Position numbers and translations under genes: made by a program
Notes under the pieces: generated by a model
Seen by the model: only the letters and a program-made list of their open reading frames with translations
What the model was told of the DNA's origin: nothing
Database searches by the model: none
Shown: positions 57,869 to 64,000 of the stretch, in pieces
How positions within the stretch are numbered: position 1 is the first letter of the stretch
Layout: every line of letters begins with the position of its first letter
From: Archilochus colubris
Lineage: Eukaryota > Chordata > Aves > Apodiformes > Trochilidae
DNA length: 64,000 nt
Assembly (NCBI GenBank): GCA_023079485.1
Contig: CM041085.1
Coordinates: 95,243,115-95,307,114, forward strand
Reading direction: 5' to 3'

Positions 57869-60800
57869 GTGAACCATTTACAATATGGTATTCTTGAGCA
57901 GTTATATCACTCCAGAAAAGCAATCATTACACCAAATAAAAGTTCTGTTCACCTTGAACTCCTGTTGCTTGGCCATCATCACTGGCATGTGTCTAACCAG
58001 GAGAGGATGTTTCTCCTTTTTGATTTGATTCCCATCATCTTCTACACAGAACCAACCTAACAGGTTATCCTCTGCTGTAAAGGAAAGAACAAACAAACAT
58101 CCCACAATACTTTCACTGAATAATCACACCTCTCCACAGCAACAGAAAAGAAATCTGTTAGGATTGGTTAATACTGATCAGGCTGTTCTTGTACCACCAT
58201 ATATGCATAAATGACAATGTAAAATTATGTGCGAAACTTTAATATAGTTGATTATATAAATACTGATAATACAAAAAAAACCCCAATAACAACAAAAAAA
58301 ACCAACCCAAAAAACCAAAACCCGAACACCTTACACTACCAAAATCTTAAGAGTTTTCTCTTAATGGTCTTGTCAGTAGGTTAGTACAAGAGGAAAAAGC
58401 ACACCAATCCTTTCCTCAGACTCCAGGAAATCTGTTTTGCAAATAGCATTTCTCTGCCTCTGTAAGTGGCATCACTACAAACTACTACTTTTCATAATTA
58501 CAAGAATCCTCCTCCTGGAATGATGGAGACATCCATTCTGTCTTTTTTTTGTTATTGTTGTTTTGCCTGCCTTCAGTGAGATACCATAAAAGCACTGAAT
58601 TTTTGAATTTTGAGGATATGCTGTTTAATCCTGCTTTCTAGCAAGTGAATATCCTCAGAGTTTCTCATCTGAGGAATTCAAAATCCCAGATATCTTTGGA
58701 AATCTATACACCCTGCGCAAAACCAGGAGACTAATAACAGGACTAATTACAGAACAGCACGTTCTTTATTGCTCCCACCTAGGACAGGTGCTTATGATAA
58801 TCTCTCCAGTAAAGACCAGAGACTTATGTTTAAAAAAAAAAAAACAAAACACTTCCCCCACAAAATAACTCAAGTTTTACATATCCAACTATAGAAACAA
58901 TGCATTACATTAGAACTACATAAGTAAGTTTATTTCATGCTCAGAAACCTAAACAAATTAACCCAACACCTGTACTGATATCTCTGAGCTGAGACATTTG
59001 AACCTGAAGTTCAAGGTTTAAAAAGTTACCAGAATGTGTATGAGTTTATAATGGAATAACTTCCTCACCTTTCTTTCCTGTAGTATCTTATTCTTGTTGA
59101 TTTAGGTAAAATAATTAGTAATAATTAAAATAGACTTCTTTAAAATACTGCAGAAATTATGTTCCTTCATAATGAGACACCTCATCCTATCTATAACATC
59201 ATTATTTTGCAATAATGCACAATCACTGCTATTTACTGTATTGCAATTTTAACATTTTTTTCACAAAAAATATTTTCTAAACAACAAAAATAAAATTACA
59301 CAGGACATTGAGAACTGTCTTAACTTGACAGGAAATTTAAAGAACTAAAAATTACCAAGGGCCAGTTTAGCCATTTGTAAATTGTTGATCCAAGACTGTT
59401 TGATGGCAGGAGTAAATGTATTGAACACAGCTATAAAGAAAGTGGGCCGCCCAGACCTGTAAGAGACAAAAAAATGCACTCTAAATGCATTGAGTATGAG
59501 ATACAGTAAAGGCTAGGAATGTCAAACAAGATAAAATGTCATTATTTTCTAACACTTAGACAAAGACACGTCTCTGATACAAACATGCAGGCTATGAGAT
59601 GCCATACATTCATCTTCCTATGCTTTACATGCAATGGTAGGAGAACACCCTCCGTGGTACATGAATCTAACAGTGGCTTTTCTACAGAAGCTGTCAGTGC
59701 CACAGTTCCCCTCTCCTTACACCTGGAATGCATGGATGAGGAACAGGAGAAAAACTACAACACTACTCTAGAACACGCAAGTTCTCAGAACTGTGGCACA
59801 AGAGCAGAAGTCAGAGGCTAATGGCAGAAAAAGAGGGGGAAAAGCTACTGATTCCCAAATCCTCCCTGGTACATCTATGCCTAATTCATAAGCCCATTTA
59901 GAAGGTTTTGTAATCAAGATTACTACTGACTTGTCCTGTTTTCCTGGGAGTTGCAGCTGAATTCTACAGCGATCTGCCGCTCTGATTTCATCTTCTTTTT
60001 TCAAAATCAGTTTTTGTAAGCCTGAGGTCCAGTCATGGGCTACAGATTGGTTTAAATTCTGAAAAATTAAGAAAGCTAAGATTCAATGCCAGACAAGTGG
60101 CCTATTTCCAGCAAGCTAACTAAGGTGATCTCTGCATAAAAAAAGAACAATTCCTGGCTCCTAAGCCTCATTTATTTCACATTTTAATGACTGATAATTT
60201 AGCCATATTTGCAAACACATTTCAAAAGTAACAGTAAAAATTTGCTAACATATTTTATCTCATGGTTTAATCTTACCTTTCTCAAAGCTTATGACACACA
60301 AATGACATTCCTAAGTGTCTGAGAGGTGTCTCAGACTAAGAAATGTAAATTCCCTTCAGGTATGCACCCAACCCTTCTACTTCATTTCAGTGAAGTTATA
60401 CAGAGCTCACAAATTATGTTTCTAAAGAAAATCTCAGAAAAAATATCTACAAATCATACTGCTAATGTCTTTTTTTTTCCAAATCTTTGAGACAAAATGT
60501 TTAAAGAGCCATCATGAAAGCTGCCCAAGTGGTTGGAATCTGTTTAAATAGGGTGCTGAAACAACAGCCCTCTGCAAGGTAAGTGCCCAGTCACAGAGGA
60601 TAAAATCACTCCTGAGTAACACAAAGCATCACTTGTAACGAGTCTTCATCCACAAGAGTATACTAATTTTCCACATTTTTAAATGAAAATTCACATCTTT
60701 TTCAAAAACAGGGATGGCCTCATTCCTCAGCTAAAGCTGTTCTAATTATCTTACACATCTCTACCTGCAAACACTGACTGAATTTTAAGTTTTCAAAACA

Positions 60801-61830
60801 TAGTTGGCTGTGACTGGCAGTACAGGCAGAAAGACTTTGTAAATGTGACAAGGTGAATGTCTTACGATATCTGTGCTATACATATTCCAAATAGTGCAGC
60901 TTAGCTTCACCTTCAAAACATGTTATATTTTGTCAAAAAGTATTGTTTCCATAATCTTCCTTTGCAGTACATATTTTCTCAAAAAAGTTATGTTTTATTG
61001 AATGCCCTTGACTCTGAAGGCAAGATATACTATGAGAAAATTTGCTTTCATATACATATTCACACACACTTATGTATAATCAAAGCCTGTACTGGCTGGT
61101 AGCAGGTAAAAATTGTGCCCAAGCATACATAAAGCATATAAAACAGAAAGCAAAAAAGCGAATTTATTAAGTCTTAAGGCTGTGGAGAATTAATTCTGAA
61201 AATTGGGGTAAAAGTACTGCCTCCTTGTCAGAATATAAGCTAAACAACAGGGTTATGAACAAGGTCAAAGCAAATTACTTTCAAAATTCCTCTGAAAATC
61301 TTTTTATATTTGCATTAAGTTTTAAATGTAGCTTCCCCCAAAAGCCAGAATTATGATCTCAGATGGACACCAGGAGATTCCTCCAAATAATGATCCTACT
61401 GCTACCTTGACTGTTAGAATCCACATTCTTAAGATTAAAATGTAATTGTTTCCATATAAGCTTATCAGCTACTGAGCAAATGCAGACAACTGTCATATCC
61501 ACAAAAACAATACAAAAAAACAAGATTAGAAAGACAACTGTAATCTACTTATAACACTAACTAATTAACTGTAAATTAATTACTAGAGGTAAAAATTATA
61601 AACAGTCTTTATAGAGAGAACTAAAGAATGTCTTGCACAGACCCCAGGCAGAGACAATTATGCTACTTTTCAACAGGAACATATTTAAAAAATAAATATA
61701 GCTTTGTTTATTACCTGATAGTTTCCTTTAAGGCTGCCTATTAATTGACTAATTTGACCAACTACATTCAAGTCATGTAAAAGGTTCTGCAGATCATGGT
61801 ACAGTTGCCCTGGTCCCATATAGAGCTTGT
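27346..61830 (-). CDS. ARHGEF10: ARHGEF10 (Rho guanine nucleotide exchange factor 10), 3' part, 11 coding exons
   Basis: Joined minus-strand exons: 61830-61715, 60058-59931, 59456-59356, 58074-57953, 55091-55005, 53662-53439, 52183-52026, 41637-41495, 36754-36580, 29959-29837, 27860-27346. All introns are GT-AG, phases match at every junction, and the total is 1892 nt ending in a stop. The product follows ARHGEF10 as I know it without a gap: [25 protein letters not shown] (end of the PH region), [19 protein letters not shown], the WD40-like propeller, the Ser-rich [12 protein letters not shown] tail, and [10 protein letters not shown] at the end. Family knowledge: it activates RhoA-type GTPases and acts on Rab6/Rab8 exocytic vesicles, and variants are linked to nerve-conduction and polyneuropathy traits. 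The DH domain is outside the window, so the gene is 5' partial here. ARHGEF10L is a related paralog, but the tail and the C-terminus point to ARHGEF10. No frameshift or premature stop was seen. Confidence 0.96.
27861..29836 (-). other. ARHGEF10 intron E10-E11
   Basis: A 2.0-kb AT-rich intron with donor GTGAGT and acceptor CTCCAG. It has A-rich and T-rich runs (28545-28567, 29092-29109). Nothing else seen. Confidence 0.85.
29837..29959 (-). CDS. ARHGEF10: ARHGEF10 exon E10
   Basis: Acceptor CTTTGCAG|GGCAGC and donor ACTG|GTGAGT, 123 nt with phase 1 at both ends. It encodes [19 protein letters not shown] and [16 protein letters not shown], the last propeller blade. Loss of this exon would keep the frame. 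Confidence 0.95.
30470..30884 (+). mobile_element. Old CR1 LINE 3' end, plus strand
   Basis: Starts with a decayed LEKVQ...MIRRLEH-type CR1 segment (ACTGGAAAAAGTCAAACAG) and runs through the 3' region to a degenerate octamer end (TTCTGTGATTTTCTAT). It is more diverged than the other copies and lies inside an ARHGEF10 intron, antisense to the gene. Confidence 0.75.
33362..33435 (-). pseudogene. tRNA-Ala(AGC)-like pseudogene or tRNA-derived relic
   Basis: The minus strand aligns along its length with vertebrate tRNA-Ala. It has GTACCTCATTGGTAGAGC (A box and D arm), the anticodon loop CTAGCAT with AGC in place, and a B-box-like GTTGAAATCCCAGC. A T6 run (33361-33356) follows directly, as in a Pol III terminator. 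About 4 nt are inserted before the anticodon stem. The acceptor stem no longer pairs (TGCAGTG against CAGAGGC), so it is not a working tRNA. It could be the head of an unrecognised SINE. Confidence 0.55.
33803..34000 (-). mobile_element. CR1 LINE 3' terminal fragment, minus strand
   Basis: Two direct CATAGAAT octamers at 33803-33818 (ATTCTATG on the minus strand) followed by the standard CR1 3' tail (GGGTTGGAAGGGACCTCAGA). The right end is approximate. It is sense with ARHGEF10 and intronic. Confidence 0.9.
36580..36754 (-). CDS. ARHGEF10: ARHGEF10 exon E9
   Basis: Acceptor TTCTTACAG|ACCCAT and donor CCAG|GTAGTT, 175 nt. It encodes [24 protein letters not shown], and [18 protein letters not shown], ending at PVHNMLP. 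It is among the most conserved parts of the propeller. Confidence 0.95.
36755..41494 (-). other. ARHGEF10 intron E8-E9
   Basis: A 4.7-kb intron. A long pyrimidine-rich tract lies at 36944-37016, just inside the 3' part of the intron. A short direct duplication of TATCATTGTCCA-type sequence lies at 39465-39518. No other feature recognised. Confidence 0.8.
36944..37016 (+). repeat. Long pyrimidine-rich tract
   Basis: Mostly C then mostly T on the plus strand (purine-rich in the ARHGEF10 transcript). It lies 190 bp upstream of the E9 acceptor but on the wrong strand to be its polypyrimidine tract. Confidence 0.85.
41495..41637 (-). CDS. ARHGEF10: ARHGEF10 exon E8
   Basis: Acceptor TTGTTGAAG|ATGGGA and donor AGAG|GTAAAA, 143 nt. 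It encodes [29 protein letters not shown], and [15 protein letters not shown], propeller blade sequence. A split Asp codon joins it to E7. Confidence 0.95.
41996..42028. repeat. 11-bp tandem repeat, three copies
   Basis: Three perfect head-to-tail copies of TCTATTTCAAG in the long ARHGEF10 intron, 360 bp upstream of exon E8 in the gene's orientation. Confidence 0.95.
42370..42940 (+). mobile_element. CR1 LINE 3' fragment, plus strand (first of two)
   Basis: CR1 coding remnants [16 protein letters not shown], then directly [19 protein letters not shown], showing an internal deletion of about 35 codons. The 3' tail ends in ATTCTATG at 42933-42940. It is intronic, antisense to ARHGEF10. The next CR1 copy begins within a few bases. 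Confidence 0.9.
42945..43566 (+). mobile_element. CR1 LINE 3' fragment, plus strand (second of two)
   Basis: Encodes [38 protein letters not shown], and [20 protein letters not shown] before frameshifts, then the CR1 tail with ATTCTATG at 43551-43558. It is 5' truncated at a different point in the element from its left neighbour and has a better-preserved reading frame. Confidence 0.92.
48050..48460 (-). mobile_element. CR1 LINE fragment, minus strand
   Basis: Reading the minus strand, this is CR1 3'-region sequence (CTTCTGCTCAGCACTGGTGA through GAGCTCATCAATGTCTATAA), a subfamily different from the copies at 42-43 kb. It lacks a clear terminal octamer, so both ends are truncated or decayed. 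It lies inside the long ARHGEF10 intron. Confidence 0.82.
52026..52183 (-). CDS. ARHGEF10: ARHGEF10 exon E7
   Basis: Acceptor TTTTATAG|CATTTC and donor GAAG|GTAATG, 158 nt. It encodes [18 protein letters not shown] and [18 protein letters not shown], ending in [11 protein letters not shown], with the alternating hydrophobic pattern of WD40-like blades. It is followed by the longest intron in the window (52025 to 41638). Confidence 0.94.
52785..52864. repeat. TA-rich self-complementary microsatellite
   Basis: Three (TA)n blocks separated by AAG and ATG interruptions, with matching ends (CATACTTA, TATGTA) that make the whole tract able to fold on itself. It lies about 600 bp downstream of the E6 donor. 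Confidence 0.95.
53439..53662 (-). CDS. ARHGEF10: ARHGEF10 exon E6
   Basis: Acceptor CAATTCAG|ATTGGA and donor GGAAG|GTGATT, 224 nt. It encodes [10 protein letters not shown] and [18 protein letters not shown] (propeller strands), then a Lys/Glu-rich loop [16 protein letters not shown], then [11 protein letters not shown]. Reading through the donor gives an immediate stop, which supports splicing there. The charged loop is the part most likely to vary between species. Confidence 0.94.
55005..55091 (-). CDS. ARHGEF10: ARHGEF10 exon E5
   Basis: Acceptor CCTTTGAAG|ATT and donor TGG|GTAAGC. It is 87 nt, exactly 29 codons, phase 0 on both sides. It encodes [12 protein letters not shown] and EHGFLW with an acidic, Ser-rich middle (SGETESDSS). 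It leads into the first propeller strand. Because it is symmetric, it could be skipped without shifting the frame. Confidence 0.93.
55092..57952 (-). other. ARHGEF10 intron E4-E5
   Basis: A 2.9-kb intron, GT-AG. It holds the TAGA microsatellite (57808-57868) and otherwise nothing recognisable. Confidence 0.85.
57808..57868. repeat. (TAGA)n microsatellite, about 15 units
   Basis: Uninterrupted tetranucleotide tract in the ARHGEF10 E4-E5 intron. It is flanked on both sides by nearly the same sequence GATAGATGTGAAC (57790-57802 and 57862-57874). Confidence 0.97.
57953..58074 (-). CDS. ARHGEF10: ARHGEF10 exon E4
   Basis: The acceptor is a tandem TTACAG|CAG|AGG, so the exon can start at 58074 or 58071. 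The upstream site gives the same residue count as my recollection of the mammalian protein and was chosen. Donor AAG|GTGAAC ends on a codon boundary. It is 122 nt and encodes [17 protein letters not shown] and [10 protein letters not shown], the linker between the PH region and the beta-propeller. Confidence 0.94.
58075..59355 (-). other. ARHGEF10 intron E3-E4
   Basis: A 1.3-kb AT-rich intron with an A/C-rich low-complexity stretch at 58270-58325. Nothing else seen. Confidence 0.8.
59356..59456 (-). CDS. ARHGEF10: ARHGEF10 exon E3
   Basis: Acceptor CTTACAG|GTCTGG and donor CTTG|GTAATT, 101 nt. It encodes [14 protein letters not shown], then [19 protein letters not shown]. The Trp in KQSW sits in what looks like the C-terminal alpha-helix of the PH fold, the usual closing element of that domain. 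Confidence 0.94.
59931..60058 (-). CDS. ARHGEF10: ARHGEF10 exon E2
   Basis: Acceptor TTTTTCAG|AATTTA. The 128 nt begin on a codon boundary and end with two bases (AA) of a Lys codon completed by E3. It encodes [16 protein letters not shown] and [14 protein letters not shown], part of the PH region. The donor is CAA|GTCAGT, weak at -1 and +3, but it is the only site that gives the known continuation KSGRPTFF. Confidence 0.93.
60059..61714 (-). other. ARHGEF10 intron E1-E2
   Basis: A 1.7-kb AT-rich intron bounded by GT (after E1) and AG (before E2). No repeat family or RNA gene recognised. Confidence 0.8.
61715..61830 (-). CDS. ARHGEF10: ARHGEF10 exon E1 (first in window)
   Basis: Acceptor TTTTAG|AC and donor CAG|GTAATA. 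It is 116 nt: two bases finish a codon from the exon beyond the right edge, followed by 38 codons ending on a codon boundary. It encodes [16 protein letters not shown] and [16 protein letters not shown], a helical segment in the PH region after the DH domain. The preceding exon is not recognisable in 61831-64000. Confidence 0.93.
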
Positions 61831-64000
61831 CTAAAATGAATAAAAACATCAGGTTATATATAATAAATGTAATTTTTGGTTGAAGGAGGAAAGCATAACA
61901 AAGATAATAATCTTAACATACATCACCATTTTAACACTATGAAAATTAAGCTTCTTAAAAACTGTGACATTCTCTCTAGATTGCAAAAATAACTCACGCT
62001 CTGATGTGCACCTAGTGTCTTCATTACTTCTGAAAATCAGAGTGGTTTATTTATACACATATCACCAATCTTTCTTTTTTTTTTTCACCAGGTGCTTTTA
62101 ATGCCTTTGCAGGCAGATAGCTGTGAAATGCATCTCAGGAAACTGCAGCTTGTAGAATGTTACCACATATTAGCTTTGCATAGGCATTTCCTTTTAGCTC
62201 ACTTTATAATTGCCTTCATGGTTGCAATTAAGGTTCAAGTTTGCTCATCTAGTATGACAAAGAGCAACAGGAGCAGTTTTAACAAGCACACACTAGAACT
62301 GCAACAAATATCAAAGTCTCAAGGGCCCCAAAATCTCTTGATGAAAGGGAAGTTTTGCTTAGCACCAAGCAGCAGACTTGCTGTTACACCTCTGTTTAAA
62401 CATCCTTCCTGAAGGTTGCTTTTAGTAGCATGATGAAGCCAAAAAATTTATTCAGTGCCTTCACTCAAAATTTGTTTAATCAATCACAAGACAATTTGGG
62501 ATCACATATCCACACCCTAACTCTAAGACAAGCCTGCAATTTCACTGAACCACTCAAAGTTTCACTTCAATCATGGTTAAGCAAAAAAAGGACCTGCACT
62601 GAAATCAGCAACAAATATTAACAACAGTAGAAATACTTTGTCCTAACCATCAATAAGTACATCTGTTTATAAGGTAACCCTACTCTGAAAAACATTCTGA
62701 TAAAATGTGTAAAGACACAAAGCTTGCAGAACCCTGCTAATGCCCTCTGGCTCTCAGATGTTGGAGGCAGGATGGCTATGTAATTCTTGTGGAAACAACA
62801 CTCTCCCTTCCCCTAAAAAATCCCACCCCGACTCATACAGATTCAGGATGTTTCCCTTTGGGTGAATGACAGGAACCAGGCTGGATTATCTTTTCAGGAA
62901 ACCTCTGCAGATTATTTAGCTCACACTGTAGTAACCAAACTATGGATTCTTCATCCCTGCCACAGATTTGGAATCCAGTCTGTGGGCAGCAAACTCCCCT
63001 GGAGCACAAGGATTTCAACCCTATGCTGGCAAGAACAGGACCTAAATATAAGGCTGGGAACCCACTCTGCAGAGAGATGAGGAGCAAGGAGAGGAGCCAC
63101 ATCACCTGCTCTGGCTGCAGGGCAGATGGGTGCTGGACACTGCACAGCTGCCAGCCAGCACCTTCCTTCCCTAAGTCTGCAACAGGCACTAGAGTATAAA
63201 CCAAAATGCAACAAACCAAAAACAAAGCTATCAAAATAGCATAAGCTAGAATAAACATGAAAATAAACACGTATAAGACAGCGTTTCTTAAATCAGCACT
63301 ATATATGTTCTCAGCTATGTATCAAAATAACTGTTTTCTAAAGATATTTTTCTTTTTGGAGGCATTATACAGATTAAGGCCATTACTGGATGTTTTCTTT
63401 GATGCAATTTGCTATATTAAACTGGACATCTGCCTTAAACCTTGGAGAGTATAACATTTCAAGGATCAAGGAACACATTAAGGATTATTTTATCTCTAAA
63501 TTCTCTACTTCATAGCAAGAAAGAGCAACATAAACCTGAGATATTACAGAATCCCATAAAATTTCAAATTATTCTTTTGCCTTTAAATATTTTGTGAAAT
63601 TGAATCAAATGAAAGGATTTCTGTATATTGCCCTTGAGCACTTCATGGGGGAATGACTGCACTGGCTTCCATTTACACAGCCAAAGAATAGATGCAACTT
63701 TCATCCACCCTTCTTTGCCTGTTCTGAATGTTAATTAAAAGAACAGTCTAGCCTTTCTTCTCCTTAAAATCAGTCTATAAGAAAAGATAATTATATTTAC
63801 TGTACACAATGCAAATAAATGACTGCAAAGTAGACATAAGAGGAAGAGTTTTGAGATTACAATCACTAGAATCTGTTTGCAAATCGGTTTTTAAAAAATG
63901 AAATGCTTTTCTGGAACTGCAGACTACATTATTTCAGTAAGAGGCATTTTCACTTTCTCCCATTTAAATACTTGAAAAATTAACATCTGAAAGTTGTAAA
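61831..64000 (-). other. ARHGEF10 intron 5' of E1, partial
   Basis: AT-rich intronic sequence running off the right edge. I see no exon: the longest minus-strand open frame (63270-62833) has no recognisable ARHGEF10 or other domain and is not bounded by a convincing splice pair. Confidence 0.6.

Noticed and set aside
58270..58325. A/C-rich stretch as a retrocopy poly(A) tail
   Set aside because: No upstream gene-derived sequence or target duplication; simple low-complexity sequence explains it.
62833..63270. 145-codon minus-strand frame right of E1 as a possible further ARHGEF10 exon
   Set aside because: Sequence is hydrophobic and Cys-rich, with no resemblance to the PH or DH region and no suitable acceptor/donor pair.
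1..64000. CRISPR arrays, bacterial operons, phage or plasmid systems
   Set aside because: The sequence is vertebrate nuclear DNA with introns and CR1 LINEs; nothing prokaryotic was seen.

Overview
This is bird nuclear DNA. It carries multiple 5'-truncated CR1 (chicken repeat 1) LINE fragments ending in the CR1-type ATTCTRTG octamer repeat, one solo-LTR-like element, AT-rich introns, and a vertebrate multi-exon gene with clean GT-AG splice sites. The order of bird cannot be fixed from the sequence alone.

Right half (27.3-64 kb, minus strand): the 3' portion of ARHGEF10, a Rho guanine-nucleotide exchange factor. Eleven coding exons (E1-E11, numbered here in transcript order from the right edge) join in frame into about 629 codons plus the stop. 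They run from the end of the pleckstrin-homology region through the WD40-like beta-propeller to the conserved C-terminus [10 protein letters not shown]. The DH (catalytic) domain and everything 5' of it lie beyond the right edge. Introns range from 0.5 to 10.4 kb and hold CR1 pieces, a decayed tRNA-Ala(AGC)-like sequence, and several microsatellites.

Middle (15.8-27.3 kb): the ARHGEF10 3' UTR and the intergenic spacer. The spacer contains a 0.5-kb LTR-like element (minus, about 25.1-25.6 kb) and a 1.4-kb CR1 copy (minus, 22.3-23.7 kb) with recognisable but broken reverse transcriptase sequence.

Left (1-15.8 kb): a single strong CpG island at 14.84-15.80 kb with a consensus splice donor on the minus strand. 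In vertebrates the next gene downstream of ARHGEF10, in the same orientation, is KBTBD11, which has a noncoding first exon and one distant coding exon. I therefore read the island as the probable KBTBD11 promoter and exon 1, and the left 15 kb as its first intron; the KBTBD11 coding exon is not in the window. The only clear element in that stretch is a plus-strand CR1 at 5.1-6.4 kb.

I found no novel system, operon, CRISPR array or intact mobile element. The more unusual signals are a NAGNAG tandem acceptor and a weak donor in ARHGEF10, a tRNA-Ala relic followed by a T6 tract, back-to-back CR1 3' ends, a TAGA microsatellite nested in a 20-bp duplication, and a perfect 12-bp inverted repeat.
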